This document shows, piece by piece, positions 1 to 6,762 of a stretch of DNA of 10,067 nt. The stretch lies in contig CABVDD010000052.1 of assembly GCA_902497095.1 (NCBI GenBank), positions 1-10,067 of the forward strand, written 5' to 3'. The translations under genes and the position numbers were made by a program. Under the pieces are notes generated by a model. It was not told where the DNA came from. It made no database searches and was given only the letters and a program-made list of their open reading frames with translations. The stretch's first letter is position 1. Each line of letters begins with the position of its first letter. The DNA comes from an uncultured Faecalicoccus sp. (GTDB taxonomy: Bacteria > Bacillota_I > Bacilli_A > Erysipelotrichales > Erysipelotrichaceae).

Positions 1-591
1 GATTATTATCCATATTCTTTTTCCTTTCCACTCACGCTGATGAAGGGTGATAAGGTGGTCGAGGCGTGAAAAATAACTGCCAATTTTTCTTTGCTCGTCT
101 ATTGTCTGTGGCATCATTAATTCCATTGCACACATTTGTTTTCCAGAAACCTCAACGAACGTTGAGCCAGCTCCAACAGTTTCTCCGTATCTTTTTAGTT
201 CTTCTGAACGTGAAAAAATGAAGTAAGAATCCAATTCATTTTTATGTGGAACGATAGATTGAAATCCCTGATTTGTACAAGATTCTTTGCGTAAAATAGC
301 CATTTTCCCAATACCAGCACGTGAAGTAAATAACACTGTTCCTACTGGTAGCATCTTCGTAGAACTATTATTAAATCCTTGTTCCGTAATTCTCCGTTCA
401 CTTGAATCTACATATATTTGATTTGTAATTTCAGCTGGAGCATACCAGTCTATTTCACCATCCCAGTACTCTTCGTTTGATGTACTTGGCGTTCCTCCGC
501 CTACAATATCTGCTATATCTCCCAACTTACGCTGTTCCCAAGGGTCAGTAAATCCTTTGAATCGAATACTAGGAGTTTTATTATTTTCCAT
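1..591 (-). CDS. hsdS: Type I restriction-modification specificity subunit HsdS (N-terminal part, runs off window)
   Basis: HsdS gives the type I complex its DNA target, each target recognition domain (TRD) reading half of a bipartite site. I translated 197 codons from the ATG at 591-589. Residues 9-25 carry the family start (SIRFKGF, then PWEQRKLGD). A TRD follows at about 26-160, with GGGTPSTSNEEYWDGEIDWY near its start and the SRAGIGKMAIL and NQGFQSI segments. The conserved helix follows at about 161-187 (DEQRKIGSYFSRLDHLITLHQRE). The stop lies outside the window. The start is fixed by GGAGGA inside the 3' end of hsdM and a 1-nt gap to the hsdM stop, so the two are translationally coupled. 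After HQRE the frame reads WKGKRIWIII, not the usual EKLK-type linker. This could be a short hinge to a second TRD or the end of a half-size HsdS. Confidence 0.93.
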   Translation of the reverse strand, partial: MENNKTPSIRFKGFTDPWEQRKLGDIADIVGGGTPSTSNEEYWDGEIDWYAPAEITNQIYVDSSERRITEQGFNNSSTKMLPVGTVLFTSRAGIGKMAILRKESCTNQGFQSIVPHKNELDSYFIFSRSEELKRYGETVGAGSTFVEVSGKQMCAMELMMPQTIDEQRKIGSYFSRLDHLITLHQREWKGKRIWIII

Positions 592-592
592 A

Positions 593-3148
593 TTATTTTC
601 CTCCTAATAACGTTTTAAATTCATCTAAACCAAGCATGTCAAAATCATTCCCTTGCAAATCATTTAACATCGAAATCAAAGATTTTTCTGTTTTTGAAAT
701 TTCTTCTTCTAAATCTGAATAAGTAGTTTCATATTTCTTGGATAGCAAATCAATTTTAGATTCAAAATCATTTAATAATTTAATGGGCAAACTATTAATG
801 CTTTGCATTAGTGGTTCAAGCCATTTTGAATTTAATGAATCATCAATTTGTTCATAAGTTAGATTTTCAATTGTGGATTTTGTATTTAATTCCAATTCGG
901 CTATTTCCGATTTTAATGCTTTATTCAATTCTTTTTTCTTAGTAACTAAAGAGCTATAATTTTTTAATTTTTCTCTTGTTTCTAACTCCACATCAGTATC
1001 TTTGATAAATTGTTTAATACATTTATCAACAATTTTATTGCCCTCATCGTCATAAAATTCCATTTCTTTTTCTTCATCTGTAAGGTTTTCAATAATATCG
1101 TTAATTTCAGAATCGATTTCGGACACTTGATTTTCTTTATATATTAATTCTCTTTTTTCATTAATCAGATACTTACCTTGGATAAGATCAAATGGTAATA
1201 AATGACCAATCCAACCTTCTTGAACTTCTACTTCTTTCTCTTTTTTCTTTTTGAGAACCATATTAGGATCAACAACTTTAGCAGCATCTATTCCTTCAGT
1301 TTGGATAATTTCAATATCCCCAGAAATCATATTCCATTCATCGTTTAAATATTGATAGGCCTCATATTGATCGATTAAAGGAATATTTTTTAGTCTATTA
1401 AAAATTTCATTACTGATTATTTCCTCAGTTTTTGCAATGTTTAAGTTATTAGCATCATCAATTAATAAAGTTTTTAAATACTCTTCAAAACCGTTAAAAG
1501 CATTTTTGTATTCATTCATGAAATGTTGAACATCTTGATTATTTTTGATGATATTTTTAACGTTGTCTGATTTTAATGTGCTATATGGCTCATTATTAGA
1601 TTGGAATAATTCATCTTTTAATGATGGAAAAGCATTCCAAAAATCTTCATAGTCTTTAATTTCAGAATTAGGAATTCCCCCAAACATAGATGCATAAATA
1701 TCATAAGATTCTGTTTTTTCTGATGAATCAACATATCTAGGAATATTTAAGTTATAGTCATTGGAACGAATTTCATCACGACTTACAACTTTGCAATATT
1801 TATCAATATCTTTTCTGTTCTTAATCGCATCTGTAATTTTTCGTATATCACATGCCCTTAGTTTATTGTTTTTTCCTTCTTTAATAAATCCTTTAGAAGC
1901 ATCAATAATTAACGTATCCGTATTATTTCTCTTTTGTTTTAAAACCATGATAATGGTTGGAATACCTGTCCCAAAGAATATATTGGCAGGCAATCCAATG
2001 ATGGTATCAATCTTATTTTTCTCAATTAAATTTTTACGAATAGTTCCTTCTTCGCCACCACGGAATAAAACACCGTGAGGTAAAACAATTGTCATAATAC
2101 CATCTGGTTTAATATGGTATAAGTCATGTAATAAGAATGCATAATCTGCCTTTCCTTTTGGTGCCATACCATAATCAGCATATCTAGGATCATTTCCTTT
2201 GTCAGTTGGATCCCATTTTTGAGAATAAGGTGGGTTAGATGTTACAGCATCGACATATAAAGGCTCATATGTACCAATTGGATCAGAATCTTCAAAATCA
2301 GGCCAGTCCTCTTCCAACGTGTCCCCGTTACGCACTTTAATATTATCTGGTAAGATTCCACGCATTACCAAATTCATACGCGTTAAGTTATATGTGTTTT
2401 TCTTTAATTCTTGCGCATAATATTTAATATTGTCTTTACTATCCATGTGTTTCGAAACACTCTTACCAATATTGATTAATAAAGAGCCTGAACCTGAACA
2501 TGAATCATAGATTTTAATTTCAGATCTATCTTTTAAATGTTCAGCGATAATTTCTGACATAAGTAAAGAAACTTCATGTGGAGTATAGAATTCTCCAGCT
2601 TTTTTCCCTGCATTTGCTGCAAAATTAGATATTAAATATTCATAGATAAATCCTAAAACATCATAATCTTGTTTATCATCCATAGGAATATCTTTGATTA
2701 AATACAATAAATCTCGAACAGCTTTGCTTTGTTCTTTAGCAGTAGATCCTAAGTTACTTAGTCCCGTTTCTAATGTTTGGAATATTCCATCAAATACACG
2801 TTTATAATTCGTACCAATCAAACGACTGAATGCAGATAAAGCATCACGTACATTTGCAATATCAAAATCATGTCCTTCACTAATCCATGTTGAAAATAAG
2901 TTTTCATAAGAAATAAAATATCCTAAACCACTTTGCACAAATTCAACAATTTCTGCATCTTCTTCATTAACTAACTTTATATCTTCTTCGGCAAAGTCAT
3001 TCTTTAATAAAAAGTCTTCTTCTCTATCTGACAAAAATTTATAAAAGATAAAGCCTAGAATATAATCTTTATATTCACTAGCTTCAATCTTGGATCTCAT
3101 TTTATTAGCTGATTCCCATATTTTTTTGGCTAATTGTTGTTTATTCAT
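593..3148 (-). CDS. hsdM: Type I restriction-modification DNA methyltransferase subunit HsdM, long form
   Basis: This is the adenine-N6 methyltransferase subunit; with HsdS it methylates host DNA, and with HsdR it would complete the restriction complex. The HsdM N-terminal helical domain spans roughly residues 5-150 (AKKIWESANKMRSKIEASEY, ILGFIFYKFLSDRE). The N6-methylase domain spans about 160-480. It has the GEFYTP motif (185-190), the SAM-binding motif I variant YDSCSGSGSLL (214-224) and the catalytic motif IV NPPY (305-308). The protein is 851 aa, against about 500-540 for the EcoKI-type subunit. The extra C-terminal 350 residues are acidic/lysine-rich and likely partly coiled-coil. I recall similarly long subunits in other Bacillota. 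The start ATG has AAGGAG at 3158-3163. The gene lies 52 nt behind the DUF262 gene and 1 nt ahead of hsdS. Confidence 0.95.
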   Translation of the reverse strand: MNKQQLAKKIWESANKMRSKIEASEYKDYILGFIFYKFLSDREEDFLLKNDFAEEDIKLVNEEDAEIVEFVQSGLGYFISYENLFSTWISEGHDFDIANVRDALSAFSRLIGTNYKRVFDGIFQTLETGLSNLGSTAKEQSKAVRDLLYLIKDIPMDDKQDYDVLGFIYEYLISNFAANAGKKAGEFYTPHEVSLLMSEIIAEHLKDRSEIKIYDSCSGSGSLLINIGKSVSKHMDSKDNIKYYAQELKKNTYNLTRMNLVMRGILPDNIKVRNGDTLEEDWPDFEDSDPIGTYEPLYVDAVTSNPPYSQKWDPTDKGNDPRYADYGMAPKGKADYAFLLHDLYHIKPDGIMTIVLPHGVLFRGGEEGTIRKNLIEKNKIDTIIGLPANIFFGTGIPTIIMVLKQKRNNTDTLIIDASKGFIKEGKNNKLRACDIRKITDAIKNRKDIDKYCKVVSRDEIRSNDYNLNIPRYVDSSEKTESYDIYASMFGGIPNSEIKDYEDFWNAFPSLKDELFQSNNEPYSTLKSDNVKNIIKNNQDVQHFMNEYKNAFNGFEEYLKTLLIDDANNLNIAKTEEIISNEIFNRLKNIPLIDQYEAYQYLNDEWNMISGDIEIIQTEGIDAAKVVDPNMVLKKKKEKEVEVQEGWIGHLLPFDLIQGKYLINEKRELIYKENQVSEIDSEINDIIENLTDEEKEMEFYDDEGNKIVDKCIKQFIKDTDVELETREKLKNYSSLVTKKKELNKALKSEIAELELNTKSTIENLTYEQIDDSLNSKWLEPLMQSINSLPIKLLNDFESKIDLLSKKYETTYSDLEEEISKTEKSLISMLNDLQGNDFDMLGLDEFKTLLGGK

Positions 3149-3200
3149 ATAGCATATCTCCTTATTTTTTTGAAAGTATTATTATTTGAAATTAATCAAT

Positions 3201-5024
3201 TCAAATTAGTGACTTCCCAAATTGCTCAATTGTATCTTCAGATCCTCTATCTGATACATTTTTTCCCATTGCATTTTCAATTAGATTCAATAATTTTTTT
3301 GCTCTGTCAATAAAGTAGTTATCAAAATCATCCTGCTTTAAATATTCAAAATTAACCATATGCGATTCAATTCTATCTTTTAATTCATTTTCCGTTAATC
3401 CATCAACTTTATTTAATATAGTTTGCGTATATTTACTTGGAGAATCTCCTCCAATTGATCTATTTGTTGGCGGTAAAATAGGAGTTTTATTTACAATAGA
3501 ATTATATTTTTGACGCTTAATTCCTACTTTTTGACAATATGCTTCTGGAAAAATATGATGGATATCAGGTGAAAGAATGACACTGTTTACCAAATTCATT
3601 TTCGAATTATCCATGAAATCTCTGCAATCTGCTTTGTATAATAGAGCCATAATTCCTTTATAAGCTGCACTTAAACGTGTTTGCAATGTCAACAAACGTG
3701 TTGCTGAAAAGAAGGAACTATTAACTGTTCTCATTTGACTAGGACGTTTGTACACTTCATCTATGATATCTTCGATATCATTTGCATACCTAGTTTCATT
3801 TGCACCTCCATACATTTCTCCAAGAATACCACACCAATACCATCGCTCTAAAATCTTTTTGGTATTGGGTTCATTACACGTTTTCTTTCCTAAATATGCG
3901 CAAGTTGCAGAAAGTGGAATTAATTGGGTTGTATAAGGTAAATCTCTTTGTCTAAATACATATTCATTTTGAAGTAAAAATTCTCTTGCTATTTTATATC
4001 CATCAAGCACTGCATCTCTATTTTCTAAATAAGATTCATAAGGTAAATTTAAAACATCTTTTTTCTTACAAGAAATTGTTCCGCTTTTTCCATTAACTTT
4101 GTTTTTGTAAGAAGTATATAAAGTAACTGATGTCAAAAAATTGATTTCATCAATTCCATCTAATAAATCAGTTCTTAACGTTTCATTTTCAGCCCTAATT
4201 ATTTTTTTACATTTTTCCCAATCTTTTCTTAAATCGAACTCATTAGTAGCATAAGTTGCTGTAACCAATTCAAATACGGTTAATGGAACTCCACCTGTAT
4301 TTACATTCTCAAAAACTTTACATACAGCTTCTCGTGGAGTGGATTTATCCAGTGTAATTACTGGCAATTTATACTGTAGAATGGTTTCAACAACTTCTTT
4401 TTGAAATCTATTTAACAAATCATTAGCATCCTTATCATTTTGATGGTACATCATGTATCCAAAATTCCATTGCATTAATTGTGTATTATCATAGATGATA
4501 TTTATTGGAAACATCTTTAATTGATATTCTAATTCTCTTGTTGATAAGTCCATAATAATATCACGATCAAAATTAGCCTTAATCTTTCTATCTTCTGGAA
4601 CGCTCACAACAGCATCTAGTCGATCCTCATTATCATCTAAACATTTATTCATATCCAAATAATAAAACCTTTTTATAGACTTACCTTTATCTGTTTTTGT
4701 AGCAACAACCTGATTGCTATATGTTGACTGATAAATTGATGTTAATCTTTGTTGTCCATCTAATACTAAATATTCTGGAGTAGCATTTTTATTTTCAACT
4801 CCAGTAATAGTACGATATTTGAATTTAATATCAGGATTTCCATATTGTAATTGCATTACAGCTCCCATAGGATACCCTTGAGATAAACTTGCAATAATTC
4901 CTCGAATTCGATTATCATCCCAAGTCCAATCTCTTTGAAATTCAGGTAATTGTATTTTCCCTTCTTGGACATCGTATAGTATTTGTCTTAAATCTGTGTC
5001 ATTTGACCTTGGTAAAACTATCAT
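3201..5024 (-). CDS. DUF262/DUF1524-type nuclease (GmrSD/SspE-like), DGQQR plus HNH
   Basis: A two-domain protein of the DUF262 superfamily, which includes defence nucleases such as GmrSD, SspE and BrxU. The N-terminal part has the ParB/Srx-like motif QLPEFQRDWTWD (25-36) and the superfamily signature VLDGQQRLTSI (87-97), where DGQQR is tied to nucleotide hydrolysis. A FENVNTGGVPLT motif (238-249) follows. The C-terminal part has an HNH-like set: DIHHIFPEAY (487-496), Asn512 and TNRSIG (520-525). All motifs look intact, so an active NTPase plus nuclease is plausible (inference). The ATG shares one base with the stop of the upstream regulator gene, and hsdM follows 52 nt later, so it belongs to the restriction-modification operon. 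It may be an extra restriction nuclease, perhaps one sensing modified DNA. The substrate cannot be read from sequence. Confidence 0.88.
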   Translation of the reverse strand: MIVLPRSNDTDLRQILYDVQEGKIQLPEFQRDWTWDDNRIRGIIASLSQGYPMGAVMQLQYGNPDIKFKYRTITGVENKNATPEYLVLDGQQRLTSIYQSTYSNQVVATKTDKGKSIKRFYYLDMNKCLDDNEDRLDAVVSVPEDRKIKANFDRDIIMDLSTRELEYQLKMFPINIIYDNTQLMQWNFGYMMYHQNDKDANDLLNRFQKEVVETILQYKLPVITLDKSTPREAVCKVFENVNTGGVPLTVFELVTATYATNEFDLRKDWEKCKKIIRAENETLRTDLLDGIDEINFLTSVTLYTSYKNKVNGKSGTISCKKKDVLNLPYESYLENRDAVLDGYKIAREFLLQNEYVFRQRDLPYTTQLIPLSATCAYLGKKTCNEPNTKKILERWYWCGILGEMYGGANETRYANDIEDIIDEVYKRPSQMRTVNSSFFSATRLLTLQTRLSAAYKGIMALLYKADCRDFMDNSKMNLVNSVILSPDIHHIFPEAYCQKVGIKRQKYNSIVNKTPILPPTNRSIGGDSPSKYTQTILNKVDGLTENELKDRIESHMVNFEYLKQDDFDNYFIDRAKKLLNLIENAMGKNVSDRGSEDTIEQFGKSLI

Positions 5025-5230
5025 TATTGGTTCCTCACTATCTCTACAATATCATCAAAACTACAATTTAATGTTGTACAAATTTTTATTAAAGAATCCA
5101 TTGAAACTGTTTGATTCTTTGAAAGTTTTGCTAATGTCCCAGGAGTAAGTCCTGCTATTTTTGCAAATTCAGTTTTCTTCATACCTTTATCAATTAATAA
5201 TTTAAACAAACGATTATAACTAATTTCCAT
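5024..5230 (-). CDS. Small Cro/C1-type helix-turn-helix regulator, first gene of the RM operon
   Basis: A 68-aa protein that is almost entirely one Cro/C1-type HTH domain. The core spans about residues 18-45 (KKTEFAKIAGLTPGTLAKLS), and residues 43-64 (SMDSLIKICTTLNCSFDDIV) match the usual last helices of this family. It is likely a cytoplasmic repressor or activator of the operon, comparable in size and position to controller proteins of restriction-modification systems, though homology to those is not shown. The ATG follows a GAAAGAGG-like ribosome binding site (5242-5249) and a TATAAT promoter. The stop TAA overlaps the next ATG by one base (TAATG), so the DUF262 protein is probably translated by coupling. 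It could also be a HigA-like antitoxin homologue, but no toxin partner is adjacent. Confidence 0.88.
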   Translation of the reverse strand: MEISYNRLFKLLIDKGMKKTEFAKIAGLTPGTLAKLSKNQTVSMDSLIKICTTLNCSFDDIVEIVRNQ

Positions 5231-5257
5231 ATGATTAGACCTCTTTCTTTATTTTCA

Positions 5258-5286
5258 ATTATAAAGGAATTATGTATAAATAGAAA
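5258..5286 (-). promoter_or_regulatory. Predicted promoter of the HTH-DUF262-hsdM-hsdS operon
   Basis: Read on the minus strand, a perfect TATAAT (5263-5258) is preceded by a 17-nt spacer and TTTCTA (5286-5281), a weak match to TTGACA. It lies about 30 nt before the start codon of the small HTH gene. No other good promoter is seen in the tightly spaced operon behind it. Confidence 0.6.
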
Positions 5287-5289
5287 CAT

Positions 5290-5313
5290 AAATATCACCA
5301 TTTAGTGATATTT
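5290..5313. promoter_or_regulatory. Perfect 9-bp dyad (AAATATCAC-6-GTGATATTT), candidate operator or terminator
   Basis: The inverted repeat has arms 5290-5298 and 5305-5313 around CATTTA. It lies 4 bp upstream of the -35 box of the operon promoter, so it could be an operator for the 68-aa HTH protein. On the plus strand it is followed by seven T, so it could also act as an intrinsic terminator. No plus-strand gene precedes it in the window, which favours the operator reading. Confidence 0.5.
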
Positions 5314-5343
5314 TTTTATTTTTCATTTATTTCATCTTAGTAA

Positions 5344-5372
5344 TTGATGAACTAACTTTCACATGTTCTAAT
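5344..5372 (+). promoter_or_regulatory. Predicted promoter for the sigma-like gene and its long leader
   Basis: TTGATG (5344-5349) and TCTAAT (5367-5372) are separated by 17 nt and match the sigma-A consensus at 4/6 and 5/6 positions. Transcription would begin near 5379, giving a leader of about 200 nt before the ATG at 5580. Confidence 0.45.
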
Positions 5373-5405
5373 AATGTTAATGGTAAGAATTCGATCTCCT
5401 CCAAA

Positions 5406-5427
5406 CTCTTTTCAATTTTGAAAAGAG
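5406..5427 (+). repeat. Leader hairpin with perfect 10-bp inverted repeat
   Basis: CTCTTTTCAA and TTGAAAAGAG are separated by only two T, so the RNA would form a strong hairpin with the inner pairs open. It lies early in the predicted leader, before the two terminators. It could be part of an anti-terminator structure or a protein-binding dyad. Confidence 0.5.
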
Positions 5428-5456
5428 AATAGATTTGAAAATACAACGAATTGGCA

Positions 5457-5492
5457 CAGATCTCTGTTTCAGACAGTTGATCTGTTTTTTTT
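5457..5492 (+). terminator. Intrinsic terminator 1 in the leader
   Basis: CAGATC (5457-5462) pairs with GATCTG (5479-5484), with an inner CTGT/ACAG helix, and is followed by eight T (5485-5492). It lies upstream of the first plus-strand gene with no coding gene ahead of it, so it looks like an attenuator. Confidence 0.7.
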
Positions 5493-5501
5493 ATCCCTTT
5501 C

Positions 5502-5523
5502 AAGGCTAAAAAAAGCCTTTTTT
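5502..5523 (+). terminator. Intrinsic terminator 2 in the leader
   Basis: AAGGCT (5502-5507), a six-A loop and AGCCTT (5514-5519) run into a stretch of T up to 5523. It begins 10 nt after terminator 1. Two consecutive terminators within one leader imply tight control of read-through. Confidence 0.65.
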
Positions 5524-5535
5524 GTGGACTTTCAA

Positions 5536-5562
5536 GTGAAGGGGAAATTGTTTTTCCTTCAC
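5536..5562 (+). promoter_or_regulatory. Hairpin next to the ribosome binding site of the sigma-like gene
   Basis: GTGAAGGGGAAA (5536-5547) can pair with TTTTTCCTTCAC (5551-5562) over 12 positions, including two G-U pairs, with a TTG loop. It ends 3 nt before the AGGAGG at 5566-5571. Its formation or melting could affect translation initiation. Confidence 0.45.
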
Positions 5563-5579
5563 AAAAGGAGGAATAATAA

Positions 5580-6002
5580 ATGTATAACTATGGTTACGAA
5601 AAGAAAAAGTATTTAGAGGCAAAAGAAAAAGAAGAAAACTTACTACGATTATTAGGATTTCCTGAATGGAAGATTCAGTACCTTCGAGAACTAGATGATT
5701 TTGATTTCAACAAGAATCGCAGTTTTCACCGTAATGAGTCACCAACTGAAGTAAAATTTTTTCTAAATGAACCTTCTGAAGATTGTATAAGTGAATATAC
5801 ATGGGAAGACGTACTAAATGGAGTAAACGATGCCGTTGTTTATAAGCATTTGAAAAAGTGTGATCCTGTCATGCAGAAAATTATTGTAATGCTGAAAAAC
5901 AAGTATTGTGTATGGGAAATTGCTGAAGATTTGCATATGACAAATAACGCAGTATATAAAAGAATCGAAAAATTCTCAAAAAAATGTAAAAAGAGAGGCT
6001 AA
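5580..6002 (+). CDS. Sigma-70 region 4-like regulatory protein of the mobile element
   Basis: A 140-aa basic protein. The C-terminal third resembles sigma-70 region 4: a helix around 94-106 (DPVMQKIIVMLKN) and then a helix-turn-helix at about 109-131 (YCVWEIAEDLHMTNNAVYKR), with a lysine-rich tail. The N-terminal 75 residues are charged and match nothing I recognise; no region 2 is visible, so it is not a full sigma factor. Similar short sigma-like proteins occur in Tn916-type elements (the Orf7 class), where they control excision or transfer genes. The ATG is supported by AGGAGG at 5566-5571 with an 8-nt spacing. The upstream leader with two terminators suggests that expression depends on anti-termination. 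Target promoters are unknown. Confidence 0.75.
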   Translation: MYNYGYEKKKYLEAKEKEENLLRLLGFPEWKIQYLRELDDFDFNKNRSFHRNESPTEVKFFLNEPSEDCISEYTWEDVLNGVNDAVVYKHLKKCDPVMQKIIVMLKNKYCVWEIAEDLHMTNNAVYKRIEKFSKKCKKRG

Positions 6003-6357
6003 TAATTCACGATTTCAAGGACTATCTAGTGAAGGGAGATATGTAATCTTCCTAGAAGCTCTTTGAAAACTCAATAACAACTATTAGATACAACACTTAT
6101 ATATTCGAGCTATTTCACTACTGCGCGATGATGTTTTTTACGAGCGGTGATACTTTAGATTGATAAACAATGATGCTGATTGTGCCATGACAATATATAA
6201 GATAATGATACTTCTAGCGACAGGCTCAAGCGTAATATGGGTTGGTGCGATGCCAATGAAAGATAATTAGCAACTATCTTGTCTAATAGGATTCCTTTGT
6301 TTTCGGGTAATCAGGTGATAAATAGAAAACACGATAAATATTTTATTTTTAAACATC
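6003..6357. other. Intergenic stretch of about 355 nt without a convincing gene; possible structured RNA
   Basis: No open frame with a good ribosome binding site is seen. It starts with a near copy of the segment preceding the sigma-like gene (6019-6037). Small hairpins occur (CTTC-CTA-GAAG near 6048-6058, AAGATA/TATCTT at 6260-6280), and the stretch ends at the terminator at 6358-6380. A non-coding RNA, a transfer origin or decayed sequence are all possible. I do not recognise a named RNA family. Confidence 0.3.
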
Positions 6358-6380
6358 AACCGGGACTTGCTCCCGGTTTT
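6358..6380 (+). terminator. Intrinsic terminator upstream of the mazF-like gene
   Basis: AACCGGGA (6358-6365), loop CTTGC and TCCCGGTT (6371-6378) form a GC-rich 8-bp stem, with T at 6377-6380. It sits only 4 nt before the AAGGAG ribosome binding site of the next gene. It would end transcripts from the 5580-6357 region, or hold back the toxin gene. Confidence 0.65.
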
Positions 6381-6399
6381 ACATAAGGAGTGAATCAAA

Positions 6400-6762
6400 A
6401 TGAAAGTCAAAAGAGGAGAAGTTTATTTAGCAGATTTAAGTGATGCATCTGGATCAGAACAAGGTAAAGTACGACCTGTTGTAATTATTCAAAATAATCG
6501 GGGTAATAAATACAGTCCAACAACTATTGTGGCTTGTTTATCTTCCAAGATTTATACAAAGCATCATTTACCAACGCACCATCTTTTACCAGAAGGTATT
6601 GGATTGAAATATAAATCTATGGTCATGTGTGAACAGATTCGTGTCATTGATAAAAGTAGATTGTTAAAGAAAATAGCTACTATTGGTAGATTAGATATGA
6701 TGGCGATTGATCGAAAAATAAAAATCAGTTTGGATCTACGTTTACATAACCAAAGAAAGTAG
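6400..6762 (+). CDS. MazF/PemK-family toxin (endoribonuclease-like), no antitoxin visible
   Basis: A 120-aa protein of the MazF/PemK family, sequence-specific endoribonucleases that cleave mRNA. The family start is clear: KRGEVYLADLSDASGSEQG (4-22), RPVVIIQNN (25-33) and SPTTIVACLSSKI (39-51). EQIRVIDKSRLLKKI follows in the C-terminal half, and the length is typical. Compared from memory with B. subtilis MazF, the catalytic Arg25 is kept but the Thr48 position is Ser (AxxS for AxxT), a mild change that may keep or lower activity. No MazE-like gene precedes it: 397 nt without a good frame lie upstream, ending in a terminator. It may be a solitary element-borne MazF homologue with a regulatory or stabilising role, or its antitoxin is elsewhere. 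The start is supported by AAGGAG at 6385-6390. Confidence 0.88.
   Translation: MKVKRGEVYLADLSDASGSEQGKVRPVVIIQNNRGNKYSPTTIVACLSSKIYTKHHLPTHHLLPEGIGLKYKSMVMCEQIRVIDKSRLLKKIATIGRLDMMAIDRKIKISLDLRLHNQRK

Noticed and set aside
1761..2078. Open frame of about 105 codons on the plus strand
   Set aside because: It lies entirely inside hsdM on the opposite strand, in the catalytic-domain region, with no ribosome binding site or recognisable protein.
3748..3936. Open frame of 62 codons on the plus strand
   Set aside because: Antisense to the DUF262 gene, with no recognisable protein or translation signal.
5374..5421. Possible 15-codon leader peptide before the attenuator hairpins
   Set aside because: No ribosome binding site, no run of regulatory codons, and its ATG overlaps the likely -10/start region of the promoter.
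6059..6079. CTCTTTGAAAACTCAATAAC resembles sequence seen in rRNA spacers of Bacillota
   Set aside because: No rRNA or tRNA sequence is nearby; the similarity is short and AT-rich, so probably chance.
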